Below, one piece after another: positions 8,098 through 16,708 of a DNA stretch of 64,000 nucleotides. The notes under the pieces were generated by a model that did no database searches, was not told the DNA's origin, and was given only the letters and a program-made list of their open reading frames with translations. The stretch is from positions 131,547-195,546 of the forward strand of contig NZ_LN811365.1 of the NCBI RefSeq assembly GCF_001006805.1, read 5' to 3'. The position numbers were made by a program, and so were the translations under genes. The stretch's first letter is position 1; each line of letters opens with the position of its first letter. This DNA comes from Microvirga massiliensis. GTDB lineage: Bacteria > Pseudomonadota > Alphaproteobacteria > Rhizobiales > Beijerinckiaceae.

Positions 8098-9408
8098 TCA
8101 CTGCGCGGCGCCGAACACCCGCCTGAATATCGTGTCGACATGCTTGAAATGGTAGGCGAGGTCGAAACAGGCCTCCAATTCCTCGTTGGACAGCTTGGAT
8201 GACACCTCCGGATCCTTCTTCAGGAGGTCCAGAAACTCGCCTTCACCCCGCCAGACCGGCATCGCATTGCGCTGCACAAGCCGATAGGCGTCTTCCCGAG
8301 ATACGCCCTCCTGAGTGAGGGCGAGCAGCACACGCTGGGAGTGAACGAGGCCGCCGAGCCGATCCAGGTTGCGCTGCATGTTTTCCGGATAGACCAGGAG
8401 CCGGTCGATGACGCCGGTCAGGCGCGCAAGAGCGAAATCCAGGGTAACTGTTGCATCGGGCCCGATCATCCGCTCGACGGAGGAGTGGGAAATGTCCCGC
8501 TCATGCCAGAGGGCTACGTTCTCGAGGGCAGGCACGACATAGGCACGCACCATTCGTGAGAGGCCTGTGAGGTTCTCCGTCAGCACGGGGTTGCGCTTGT
8601 GGGGCATCGCGGAGGAGCCCTTCTGACCTTCCGAGAAATACTCTTCTGCTTCGAGAACCTCGCTCCGCTGGAGGTGGCGGATCTCCGTCGCCAGCCGCTC
8701 GATCGATGAGGCGATCACTCCGAGCGTGGCGAAGAACATGGCATGGCGATCACGCGGAATGACCTGCGTCGAGACCGGCTCGACCGAGAGGCCCATCTGC
8801 TCCGCGACGTATTCCTCCACCCGTGGATCGATATTCGCGAAGGTTCCCACGGCCCCCGAGATGGCGCAGGTGGCAACCTCCCGCTGCGCCGCGATGAGCC
8901 TGAGCTTGGCGCGTTCGAATTCCGCATAGGCCTGCGCGAGCTTCAGCCCGAACGTCGTCGGCTCTGCATGAATCCCATGCGAACGGCCGATCGTGGGCGT
9001 CATCTTGTGCTCGAAAGCGCGACGCTTCAGAGCTGCCAGCAGATTATCGAGATCCTGAAGCAGGAGATCCGCGGCACGAGTCAGCTGGACGTTGAGGCAG
9101 GTATCGAGCACGTCGGATGAAGTCATGCCCTGATGCACGAAGCGCGCCTCCGGACCGACGATCTCGGCCAGATGCGTCAGGAAGGCGATGACGTCGTGCT
9201 TCACTTCGCGTTCGATCGCGTCGATGCGCTCGACGTCGAATTCTGCCTTGGCGCCCAGCTCCCAGACCTTCGCCGCGGCCTCACGCGGCACATAGCCGAG
9301 CTCGGCCAGAGCCGTCGTGGCATGCGCTTCGATCTCGAACCAGATTCGAAACTTGGTCTCCGGAGACCAGATCGCGACCATTTCCGGACGGCTGTAGCGG
9401 GGGATCAA
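8098..9408 (-). CDS. purB: Adenylosuccinate lyase
   Basis: PurB splits SAICAR and adenylosuccinate with release of fumarate, two steps of purine synthesis. The 436-residue protein is full length, with the fumarase-superfamily signature SSAMPHKRNP and the flanking flexible loop (SEGQKGSSAM), plus HQGMTSSDVLDT and GRSHGIHAEPTTFG for substrate binding. The start is a TTG at 9408, preceded by a strong AGGAGG site 5-6 bases upstream; translation from it gives the canonical MIPRYSRPEMVAIWSPE. It is not linked to other pur genes here. Confidence 0.97.
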   Translation of the reverse strand: MIPRYSRPEMVAIWSPETKFRIWFEIEAHATTALAELGYVPREAAAKVWELGAKAEFDVERIDAIEREVKHDVIAFLTHLAEIVGPEARFVHQGMTSSDVLDTCLNVQLTRAADLLLQDLDNLLAALKRRAFEHKMTPTIGRSHGIHAEPTTFGLKLAQAYAEFERAKLRLIAAQREVATCAISGAVGTFANIDPRVEEYVAEQMGLSVEPVSTQVIPRDRHAMFFATLGVIASSIERLATEIRHLQRSEVLEAEEYFSEGQKGSSAMPHKRNPVLTENLTGLSRMVRAYVVPALENVALWHERDISHSSVERMIGPDATVTLDFALARLTGVIDRLLVYPENMQRNLDRLGGLVHSQRVLLALTQEGVSREDAYRLVQRNAMPVWRGEGEFLDLLKKDPEVSSKLSNEELEACFDLAYHFKHVDTIFRRVFGAAQ

Positions 9409-10099
9409 CGGAACCTCCTGGTCGCTTGCAACGATCGACGAGACCGCTGCGGATATCGGATCCGGCGCGTAACGATCGCAGCCAGCATCGAATTTCGGTG
9501 ATGTGCCGTTTCGCTATTCCATAGGCGTAATGAAGGCAAGCAACCTCAGCGGCGGGCGAATGACAGATGCGCCGATCCGTATCGATATGCGCCATTTCGA
9601 GCGCCCTTCAGGGGTTGACACTCCTGCCGAAAGGGCAAAACCTGTCGGAGCTGCCAGCGTCAAGCGCGGCAGCGACAGAGCTTCTACTCCCATTTGCGCG
9701 GAGGTAGCCATGATACCACCCAAGGAGCGCGCCGCGAGCATCGCCGCCGCAATCGGCCGGGTATCGGCGTAGCGGAATATCACGGACGGCGTGTCGGGAG
9801 CGGTCTCTGTAAGCCGCACAGTGAGGCAAGGCTTCGACTTGACCCCCTCCCGACATCGCATCAGCTGGCGTCATGCCAAGCGGAACTGCTCAGATTGGAA
9901 CGAAATCCTCTGCAGATCCCGCATCAACGTTGCACTCACACATTCCCCATTTCCGCATAGCCCGTTCAAGCTCGGCCGGGTACTTGGCCTCTTGGGTCGT
10001 GTCGACCTCATGATGCGGGACCAACGAACCGCCGTGAGGATCGAGTGGCTGCGCGCAGGCGCCATACTCCCAACTCTCGATCGTCAGCGGGGCAGGTAA
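9409..10099. other. 691-base stretch with no convincing gene
   Basis: Open frames exist on both strands: an 89-codon GTG frame at 9503-9772 (plus) and a 115-codon frame at 9514-9861 (minus). They overlap each other, have mixed third-base composition, lack good ribosome sites and match no family I recognise. The stretch is less G/C-rich than its neighbours. No RNA gene or terminator was seen. Confidence 0.5.
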
Positions 10100-10708
10100 A
10101 TGCTGCAACGGCGCCCGTCTTCGGCAGTGAGATGGTCCGAAACCATCTCCTTCAGGACTTATGTCCTGATCGGCGCCGGGCTCGTTATCCTGCAGGCGCT
10201 CGTGCTCCTCGCCATGGGGCAGCCGCCGGTCTGCGCGTGCGGATACATCAAGATCTGGCACGGCGTCGTTTCGAGTCCGGAGAATTCGCAGCATCTCACG
10301 GACTGGTACACTCCCTCGCACATCATTCACGGCTTCGGGTTCTATTTCGCCCTTTGGTGGCTCACCCGGAATGCGCCGATGTCGATCGGCTTGCGGCTTG
10401 TGCTTGCGATCGGGCTCGAGGTGAGCTGGGAACTCCTGGAAAACACGCCCTTGATCATCGACCGGTATCGCCAATCCGGGTTGGCGCAGGGTTATGCCGG
10501 CGACAGCATGATCAACTCCGTATTCGATACGCTTTCGATGGTGCTGGGTTTCGCTTTGGCGCGCGTGCTGCCGGTATGGGTCATCGTGACCCTCGCGGTC
10601 TCCATGGAAGTCGTCACCGGCTACATCATTCGCGACAATCTTCTGCTCAACATCATCCAGCTCATCTACCCGACCGAGTTCATCTCGAACTGGCAGCTTG
10701 GGAAATAA
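10100..10708 (+). CDS. UPF0314 (DUF2585) membrane protein
   Basis: The 202-residue inner-membrane protein belongs to a family largely confined to alphaproteobacteria and without assigned function. Family features visible are the CACGYIKIWHGVVSSPENSQ block (about 44-63) followed by HLTDWYTPSHIIHGFGFYF. Further on are GLEVSWELLENTPLIIDRYR and GYAGDSMINSVFDTLSMVLG. At least four hydrophobic helices are seen (about 22-40, 72-90, 95-112, 145-165). It is flanked by a gene-poor stretch and a repeat. Confidence 0.88.
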   Translation: MLQRRPSSAVRWSETISFRTYVLIGAGLVILQALVLLAMGQPPVCACGYIKIWHGVVSSPENSQHLTDWYTPSHIIHGFGFYFALWWLTRNAPMSIGLRLVLAIGLEVSWELLENTPLIIDRYRQSGLAQGYAGDSMINSVFDTLSMVLGFALARVLPVWVIVTLAVSMEVVTGYIIRDNLLLNIIQLIYPTEFISNWQLGK

Positions 10709-10724
10709 CGAGCTGGCGCCTTTT

Positions 10725-10825
10725 AGCATCGGCCCCAAAAGTGGCTTCGACTTTCGGGGCCGATGCTTCGGTTCTCTAGCGGCGCATCGTGCGGAAAAGT
10801 GAACGCACTTTTCTGCACGATGCGC
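10725..10825. repeat. REP-like double hairpin, copy 2
   Basis: The first hairpin pairs AGCATCGGCCCCAAAAGT with ACTTTCGGGGCCGATGCT (10725-10767). The second pairs GCGCATCGTGCGGAAAAGTG with its near-perfect complement ending GCACGATGCGC (10782-10825). The linker and second hairpin match the element at 25-117. It lies between convergent genes. Confidence 0.8.
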
Positions 10826-10873
10826 TTGCGACACGAACAGCACTTTCGCACCGCTCTATTGCAGGCCTGGTCC

Positions 10874-11704
10874 TCAGTCGAGGCGCAGCGAAATCCCGTC
10901 GAGGGGCAGGCCAGTAATCTCGGTCTGCCAGATCTGGCCGGCCTCGATCGGAAAGGCCCGGGTCAATGTCCCGGTCGAGACGATCTCACCTGCATGCAGT
11001 GGCGGATTGTGCGGATCCCCGGCCAGGCGTTCCACGAGGTGGCGAAGGGCCGAAAGGGGGCCGTTGAGGACATTCGCGGCGAGTCCATGATCAACGGCGG
11101 CGCCGTTGCGCAACAGATCGATTTCGAAAGCCGGCAGCGCGCCGAACCAGGAGTCGCGCTCATCCTCGGAGATGAAACGACGGGGGCCAATCAGGCAGGC
11201 ACCGTGCAGCCCGAAAGCAGCGACGGTATCGGGCGCGGAGAACTTCCAATCTGCAAACAGGGACTGGACGATCTCGAAGCCATGCGCCACCCACTCGATG
11301 CAGGACAGCAATTCCCGTTCGTCCATTCCGGCCCGAGGCGCGGCGCGAAGCTCGAACACGATCTCGGGCTCGATCCGCGGCTCGACGAAGGCCCCGGCTT
11401 TGCAAAGGCCTACACATTCGGCCAGATCGCGAACGGTGGTGTCGTACACGTAGCCCCAGATCGGGGCATAGACGTCGTATTCCGGCCAGATCGTGCGGTT
11501 CGTGAAGCCGATCTTGCGTCCGATGACGCGTTCGCCGCGTGCTTCGCGCCGGCGCCGGATGGAGGCTGTCACCTCGTATGCAGTATCCAGATCGAAACCT
11601 GAGAACCGCGCCGATAGAGAAGGGACCTGCCTGTGCTCCTCCAGTGCGGACAGGAAGTCCTCGGCGATCTGGTCCACTGGAAGGCTCGGGGGAGCATGGT
11701 TCAT
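10874..11704 (-). CDS. 2-keto-4-pentenoate hydratase-like (fumarylacetoacetate hydrolase superfamily)
   Basis: The family hydrates 2-oxopent-4-enoate in aromatic meta-cleavage or decarboxylates related oxo-acids. The 276-residue protein shows the fold's blocks: VIGRKIGFTNRTIWPEYDV, then EPRIEPEIVFEL (divalent-metal carboxylates) and GEIVSTGTLTRAFPI near the C-terminus. No other meta-cleavage genes lie nearby, so the substrate is open; 2-oxo-hept-4-ene-1,7-dioate hydratase or 4-oxalocrotonate decarboxylase are alternatives. The start at 11704 (MNHAPPSLPVDQ) avoids overlap with rpe, which lies upstream on the same strand 32 bases away. Confidence 0.8.
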   Translation of the reverse strand: MNHAPPSLPVDQIAEDFLSALEEHRQVPSLSARFSGFDLDTAYEVTASIRRRREARGERVIGRKIGFTNRTIWPEYDVYAPIWGYVYDTTVRDLAECVGLCKAGAFVEPRIEPEIVFELRAAPRAGMDERELLSCIEWVAHGFEIVQSLFADWKFSAPDTVAAFGLHGACLIGPRRFISEDERDSWFGALPAFEIDLLRNGAAVDHGLAANVLNGPLSALRHLVERLAGDPHNPPLHAGEIVSTGTLTRAFPIEAGQIWQTEITGLPLDGISLRLD

Positions 11705-11736
11705 CGGGAAGGTCCGCTGCTCGTGTCGAACCGGTC

Positions 11737-12411
11737 TCAGGCGCGGCCGATCGATTGCTGGGCAGCGGTCCGGATCGCCGCGATGTTGTCCTCGTAGGAT
11801 GGCCCGCGGAAGACGGCCGATCCGGCGACGAGGACGTTCGCACCGGCCGAGGCGGCCAGCGGCGCGGTCTCGGGCGTGATGCCGCCGTCGACTTCGATGT
11901 CCACGTCTCGGTCTCCGAGAATTTCCCGAATGGTCCGGACCTTGTCGCAGACCGGCGCGATGAAGGACTGGCCGCCGAAACCGGGATTCACCGTCATGCA
12001 GAGCACGAGATCCACGAGATCCGCGACCGGCTCGACTGCGCTCGCGGGCGTTCCCGGATTGAGGACCACTCCTGAACGCTTGCCGAGCGCCCTGATCGTC
12101 TGCAGGGACCGATGGAGATGGGGACCGGCCTCGGCGTGGACGCTGATGATGTCGGCTCCCGCCTTCGCGAACGCCTCGAGATAGGGATCCGCCGGCGCGA
12201 TCATGAGGTGGACGTCGAATGTCTTCTGCGAACACGGGCGGATCGCGCGGACGATGTCGGGGCCGAGCGTGATGTTCGGCACGAAGTGACCGTCCATCAC
12301 GTCGATATGGATCCAGTCGCCGCCAGCCTCGTCTACCGCACGAACCTCCTCACCGAGCTTCGCGAAATTTGCCGAGAGGATGGACGGAGCGATCAGCAGG
12401 GGCCGTGTCAT
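11737..12411 (-). CDS. rpe: Ribulose-phosphate 3-epimerase
   Basis: Rpe interconverts ribulose-5-phosphate and xylulose-5-phosphate in the pentose phosphate or Calvin pathway. The 224-residue TIM barrel has LIAPSILSANFAKLGEEV, the metal and acid-base motif WIHIDVMDGHFVPNIT, FDVHLMI, LCMTVNPGFGGQSF and IEVDGGI. The start at 12411 forms an ATGA overlap with the stop of the upstream transporter gene, which supports it over the GTG/ATG options six codons earlier and implies coupled translation. Confidence 0.95.
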   Translation of the reverse strand: MTRPLLIAPSILSANFAKLGEEVRAVDEAGGDWIHIDVMDGHFVPNITLGPDIVRAIRPCSQKTFDVHLMIAPADPYLEAFAKAGADIISVHAEAGPHLHRSLQTIRALGKRSGVVLNPGTPASAVEPVADLVDLVLCMTVNPGFGGQSFIAPVCDKVRTIREILGDRDVDIEVDGGITPETAPLAASAGANVLVAGSAVFRGPSYEDNIAAIRTAAQQSIGRA

Positions 12412-13388
12412 GGGGCCGCGCGGTAGCATGGGGGATCCTGAGCGGCAACCGCGGTCAGGCGTCGCGCGATCGGCTTAACGATCTGGGGCATCAGGTAGAT
12501 CGGGAACTGGGCGAGCGCGAAGAAGAGAAAGGTGGTATCGGGCGTGTCCGCCCCGAGCGCGGCGATGAGGAGACCCATGTTGCGCTGGGCGGTCCCATAG
12601 CCCAGGACGAACCGTTCGGCCGGTTCGAGCCAGCGCAGCACGAGAAACGCGCTCACGAAGCCCGTGGCCGCAAGTCCGAACGCCACCGCGAGATAGCCGA
12701 TGGCGCGGAGCGGGTTGGCGATGGCTGCCGCGAGGACGCCGTCCATCGCCGCCACAGCGAACAGAAAATACATCAGGACGCCGAAACCATCGAACTGGGC
12801 CCGGTAGGTCCGGATGCGTGCCTCTCCGAGAACGCGGCGCAGCAGCATTGCTGCCAGCACCGCGCCGCCGATCAGGAGGAGCAGGCGCCGAAGGAGGATC
12901 GTGATGTCCAGCGGAACTGCGCCTCCTGCAACGAACTCGGCGAGGAGCGGGGAGATCACAGGCGCGAGAGCTGTCGTCAGCAGAACCGAGACCATCATGA
13001 GCGTAGGCTCGAGGCCGAGCATCATCGCGACCGCGGGAGCAGACATGATCGGCGGGGCAGCCGCGAGCACCGCCAGGCCGAGCACGAGTCCCGGATCGAG
13101 CCATGAGCGGCCGAGGAGCGCGATCACGGCGAGGGCCAGCACGGCCGGGGCTACGATGAGCCAGGCATTCGCCGAGGCGATGGCGCGTGGACGCCGCAGC
13201 AGGGCGCGCAAGGCCGTCGTGTCCACGCGCGCGAAGGTGATCATCACGAACATGAAGATCGTGAATCCCAGGAGGGGGCGCGCCGCAGAAGCGAATTGCG
13301 GAAGCGCGAGCCCGAGGAAGATGCTGACGGCGAAGCCCTGGGTGCCGTAGCGGCCGACCAGGGCCAGCCCATCGAGGAGCAGCCGCAT
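12408..13388 (-). CDS. Bile acid:sodium symporter-family (BASS-like) membrane transporter
   Basis: The 326-residue protein has about ten hydrophobic helices and the duplicated layout of the BASS/SBF superfamily. Features include LAAAPPIMSAPAVAMMLGL (about 110-128, a crossover helix region) and LGYGTAQRNMGLLIAALG (about 265-282). Family members move organic anions with sodium; bacterial substrates include keto-acids and pantoate. Its stop overlaps the rpe start by four bases, so the two genes are probably one transcript, with the keto-acid hydratase next. Substrate unknown; a metabolite of that pathway is possible but unproven. Confidence 0.75.
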   Translation of the reverse strand: MRLLLDGLALVGRYGTQGFAVSIFLGLALPQFASAARPLLGFTIFMFVMITFARVDTTALRALLRRPRAIASANAWLIVAPAVLALAVIALLGRSWLDPGLVLGLAVLAAAPPIMSAPAVAMMLGLEPTLMMVSVLLTTALAPVISPLLAEFVAGGAVPLDITILLRRLLLLIGGAVLAAMLLRRVLGEARIRTYRAQFDGFGVLMYFLFAVAAMDGVLAAAIANPLRAIGYLAVAFGLAATGFVSAFLVLRWLEPAERFVLGYGTAQRNMGLLIAALGADTPDTTFLFFALAQFPIYLMPQIVKPIARRLTAVAAQDPPCYRAAP

Positions 13389-13508
13389 GAGGATCCGAAA
13401 TGGTTTTCAGCGATAACGGGATAGAATGAACGTCTGTTGTTGACTCGGGCGCCGCGACCCTCACATTCCGCGCGGCCCGAGGCAAGCTCAGGAAGGGCGG
13501 ATCAGGTT

Positions 13509-14750
13509 ATGAAAGTGGACGTGGTGGTGCTCGGGGCCGGAATCGTCGGGACCTCGATTGCGTTGCATCTGCAGAAGCGGGGACGGTCCACGCTGCTCAT
13601 CGACCGCCGAGCCCCCGGCGAGGAGACATCGTTCGGGAATGCCGGCCTGATCCAGCGCGAAGGCGTCTACCCTTACGGATTTCCGCACGATTTCGGAGCT
13701 TTGCTTCGCTACGCTCTGAACCACACGATCGATGCGCATTACCATCTCTCGGCGCTGCCGCGTCTCGCCCCGTTCCTCTTCCGATACTGGATGCATTCGC
13801 GCCCGAACCAGCACGAAGCCATCGCGCGCCTCTACGCTCCCCTGATCGAGCATTGCCTGACCGAGCACATGGTTCTCGCCGAAGAGGCGGACGCAACGGC
13901 CCTGATCCGCCACAAGGGCTGGATCAAGGTCTTCCGCTCCGAGGCCATTATGCGAGCGGAGGTGAAGGACGCCGAAGAAGTCAACCGTGACTTCGGAGTC
14001 AACTTCGAGGTCCTGGACCCGAAGCGCATTGCGGAGATGGAGCCATACATCACGGCTTCGCTCGTCGGTGGATTGCACTGGACGGACCCGGCTTCCGTTT
14101 CCGACCCGCATGCCCTGACGATGGCTTATGTCGGTCTGTTCGAGCGGCTGGGCGGGCAGGTTGCGATGGGTGACGCGCGCACGCTCGAGGAGGCTTCACC
14201 CGGGTGGCGCGTTCGGACGGAGCACGGCGTCGTCGAGGCCGGAACAGCCGTCGTGGCGCTGGGCGCCTGGGCGGATATCGTGTCGAAGCCCCTCGGCTAT
14301 CACCTGCCGCTTGCCGTCAAGCGCGGGTATCACATGCATTATCGCCCCGAGGGCCACGCGGTCCTGAATCACCCGACCCTCGATTTCGAGCGTGGCTACT
14401 TCCTGGCGCCCATGAGCCGCGGCATCCGCCTGACGACGGGCGCCGAATTCGCCAATCGGGATGATCCGAAGACCCCGGTGCAGCTCGCGCGGGCCGAGCC
14501 GGTGGCCCGCAGCCTCTTTCCGCTCGGAGAGCGGCTCGATCCGGAGCCCTGGATGGGCGTGCGGCCATGCACGCCCGATATGATGCCGATCATCGGCCCG
14601 GCACCGCGCCACAAGAATCTCTGGTTCGGCATCGGACACGCCCATCACGGGCTGACGCTCGGACCGGTGACCGGACGGCTGCTCGCCGAGATGATCACCG
14701 GCGAACGAACCATCGTCGATCCGCGGCCGTATCGCCTCGACCGGTTCTGA
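13509..14750 (+). CDS. FAD-dependent D-amino-acid dehydrogenase-like oxidoreductase (DadA/DAO family)
   Basis: The 413-residue protein has an N-terminal Rossmann FAD motif, VVVLGAGIVGTSIALHLQKRG (first 21 residues after MKVD), and a C-terminal FAD-contact block GIGHAHHGLTLGPVTGRLL. WMGVRPCTPDMMPIIGPAP matches the DadA subgroup. These enzymes deaminate D-amino acids or oxidise related amines and pass electrons to quinone. The ATG at 13509 was chosen because the Rossmann strand starts at once; a frame 24 codons longer has no family support. No alanine racemase gene lies beside it. Confidence 0.85.
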   Translation: MKVDVVVLGAGIVGTSIALHLQKRGRSTLLIDRRAPGEETSFGNAGLIQREGVYPYGFPHDFGALLRYALNHTIDAHYHLSALPRLAPFLFRYWMHSRPNQHEAIARLYAPLIEHCLTEHMVLAEEADATALIRHKGWIKVFRSEAIMRAEVKDAEEVNRDFGVNFEVLDPKRIAEMEPYITASLVGGLHWTDPASVSDPHALTMAYVGLFERLGGQVAMGDARTLEEASPGWRVRTEHGVVEAGTAVVALGAWADIVSKPLGYHLPLAVKRGYHMHYRPEGHAVLNHPTLDFERGYFLAPMSRGIRLTTGAEFANRDDPKTPVQLARAEPVARSLFPLGERLDPEPWMGVRPCTPDMMPIIGPAPRHKNLWFGIGHAHHGLTLGPVTGRLLAEMITGERTIVDPRPYRLDRF

Positions 14751-14771
14751 GCCGCGCACCGTGAGCCCGCA

Positions 14772-15764
14772 TCACCCGTAGAGATCTCGCCAGGCGGGTA
14801 TCGCACCTGGGAACGGCAGGCGCGTCGCTTCGTACACGCCACGGGCGATCGCCCGTGCCAGGCAGTCGCCTGCCACCGCCGCAATCTCGACGAGGTCGGC
14901 CTCCGACCCAAGAGGGCGAAGGCCGGTCGCGGCAGCAAAGACCGTATCACCGTCCTGGAGGGCGTGAGCGAAGCGCAGGCCTTTGGCGAGACCGCCATGG
15001 GCGGCAACTGCAAGGCGCTTCGCCTGTCCCTTGTGGAGTGCCGCATCGGTCGCGACGAGGGCAATCGTGGTTGCGGGCTGCGGGCCCGCCTTCCAGGTCA
15101 GCCTGCGCTGTTCCGGCGCTACGCGGGCCGGGAGACCGAGGCCCCCGAATTCGGCATCCTCTTCCAGAGCCCCGGCCCAGAAATGGGGGCCTTGCCCGAC
15201 CACGGCCGAGGCGATGCTGTTCACGACGACGAGCGCGCCGACCGTGTAGCCGGCGCTCGTCCTCGCGCTGGCAGAGCCCAGCCCGCCTTTGAGGTTGACC
15301 GTCGTGACACCGGCGCCGCCGCCGGCGTTGCCGAGCGCGAAATCCCGGGCGGCCCTCGCGGCCGCCTCGTATCCGAGCTCACGGTAGGGTGGGTAGCGGC
15401 CCCAATTCTTGTCCCCCCCATTGAGGAGATCGAACGCAACTGCCTGTGCCACGATCGGCACGCGTACGGCGCCTACCGGGAAACCGATGCCCTGTTCCCG
15501 CAGATAGGCCTGGACCCCGCTCGCCGCGTCGAGGCCGAATGCCGAACCGCCTGACAGCACGATGGCGTGCGCGCCGGGAACGAGCCGATCCGGTTCCAGG
15601 GCATCGGTTTCGCGCGTTCCCGGCGCGCCGCCGAGGACTGAACACGCGGCGACGGCCACGTCGTCGAACAGGGCCACTGTGACGCCCGAGGCCAGGGAAG
15701 GATCGTCGGCATTGCCAATTCGCAGGCCGGGAATGTCGGTGATCAGGTTGCGGAGCGGTTCCAT
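14772..15764 (-). CDS. P1-family (DmpA/S58-type) peptidase
   Basis: This is an N-terminal-nucleophile hydrolase related to D-aminopeptidase DmpA and beta-peptidyl aminopeptidases, which self-cleave into two chains. The 330-residue protein shows RNLITDIPGLRIGNA at the start, IVLSGGSAFGLDAASGV, GAVRVPIVAQAVAFDL and the presumed processing site PATTIALVATDAAL (about 230-243). The nucleophile would be Thr232, where DmpA itself has Ser; the residue before it is Ala. The start at 15764 matches the family N-terminus; an in-frame ATG at 15797 is possible. The gene is convergent with the DadA-like gene. Confidence 0.85.
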   Translation of the reverse strand: MEPLRNLITDIPGLRIGNADDPSLASGVTVALFDDVAVAACSVLGGAPGTRETDALEPDRLVPGAHAIVLSGGSAFGLDAASGVQAYLREQGIGFPVGAVRVPIVAQAVAFDLLNGGDKNWGRYPPYRELGYEAAARAARDFALGNAGGGAGVTTVNLKGGLGSASARTSAGYTVGALVVVNSIASAVVGQGPHFWAGALEEDAEFGGLGLPARVAPEQRRLTWKAGPQPATTIALVATDAALHKGQAKRLAVAAHGGLAKGLRFAHALQDGDTVFAAATGLRPLGSEADLVEIAAVAGDCLARAIARGVYEATRLPFPGAIPAWRDLYG

Positions 15765-15857
15765 GCGCGGATGGAAGCCTATGCGGCCGATGATCACAAG
15801 ATGAAGATGAGACCTTAAGCGCCTTCCTGAGGAGTTCCTTCGGACTTATGAGAGGGG

Positions 15858-16586
15858 ATGCTCGACGTATCTCTCCCTGCAGCGGCGCTCGGTGGTTTGA
15901 TCAGCTTTCTGAGCCCCTGCGTATTGCCTCTCGTCCCGCCCTATCTCTCCTTTCTCGCTGGAACGACCGTTGCCGAGTTGCATGAGGGTGGCGACCGGCA
16001 GGTGCGGCAGCGGGCGGTAAGGGCCGCGCTCCTCTTCGTTGCGGGCTTCACGACCGTGTTCGTCATCCTCGGTGCGACCGCCTCGGTGATCGGACAGGTC
16101 ATCCGGCAGCATCTGATGCTCCTGAGCACGGCTGCCGGGGTCGCCATCATCATCATGGGCCTGCATTTTCTGGGCGTCTTCCGGATCGGCATGCTCTATC
16201 GAGAGGCACGCCTGCAGGTCGGGCGTCCGGCGGGGGCCTGGGGAGCCTATGTGATGGGGCTCGCCTTCGCGTTCGGGTGGACGCCCTGTATCGGGCCGAT
16301 CCTCGCGGCCATCCTCGCTGTTGCCGGATCCGAGACGAGCGTCGGCCGTGGAGCGCTGCTCCTCGGGGTCTATTCGGCGGGGCTCGGAATCCCGTTCGTG
16401 CTCGCCGCCTTCGCGATGCGCCCGCTTGCTGCTCTGATGTCCGGGATGCGAGCACGGTTCGCCCTCATCGAACGGACGATGGGAGTGCTGCTGGTTGTGA
16501 CCGGATTCGGCTTCCTCGCCGGCTGGATCACCGATGCCAGCTTCTGGCTGCTCGAGACGTTCCCGGCGCTCGCTCGCCTCGGATAG
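15858..16586 (+). CDS. ccdA: CcdA-type cytochrome c biogenesis / thiol-disulfide transmembrane protein
   Basis: CcdA carries reducing equivalents from cytoplasmic thioredoxin across the inner membrane for cytochrome c assembly. The 242-residue protein has six predicted helices and the paired cysteine motifs SFLSPCVLPLVPPYLSFLAG (Cys about 21) and GWTPCIGPILAAILA (Cys about 140), the redox pair of the DsbD-beta family. Length is typical of stand-alone CcdA. It is divergent from the P1 peptidase gene and convergent with the liv binding protein. Confidence 0.93.
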   Translation: MLDVSLPAAALGGLISFLSPCVLPLVPPYLSFLAGTTVAELHEGGDRQVRQRAVRAALLFVAGFTTVFVILGATASVIGQVIRQHLMLLSTAAGVAIIIMGLHFLGVFRIGMLYREARLQVGRPAGAWGAYVMGLAFAFGWTPCIGPILAAILAVAGSETSVGRGALLLGVYSAGLGIPFVLAAFAMRPLAALMSGMRARFALIERTMGVLLVVTGFGFLAGWITDASFWLLETFPALARLG

Positions 16587-16653
16587 CTACTGCTGCGCAT
16601 CGTGGCCCGGCGAGGCGCCGGCACTGCCGCCGATCCGGCTTCGTTCGGACGAC

Positions 16654-16680
16654 AAAAAAACCCGCCCCGGAAGGGGCGGG
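16654..16680 (-). terminator. Intrinsic terminator of the liv operon
   Basis: CCCGCCCC (16661-16668) pairs perfectly with GGGGCGGG (16673-16680). Read on the minus strand, the stem is followed by seven T residues (16660-16654). It sits about 30 bases past the binding-protein stop codon and could also slow transcripts from ccdA. Confidence 0.93.
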
Positions 16681-16708
16681 CTCTTCGCGATGGTTCGAGG
16701 CAAAGCCG

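Noticed and set aside
9514..9861. 115-codon minus-strand frame in the purB/UPF0314 gap
   Set aside because: Mixed third-base composition, no ribosome site, no family. Kept only as part of the gap description.
9890..10843. 317-codon minus-strand frame covering the UPF0314 gene
   Set aside because: UPF0314 on the plus strand has clear family blocks and membrane helices, and the minus frame runs through the REP-like element.
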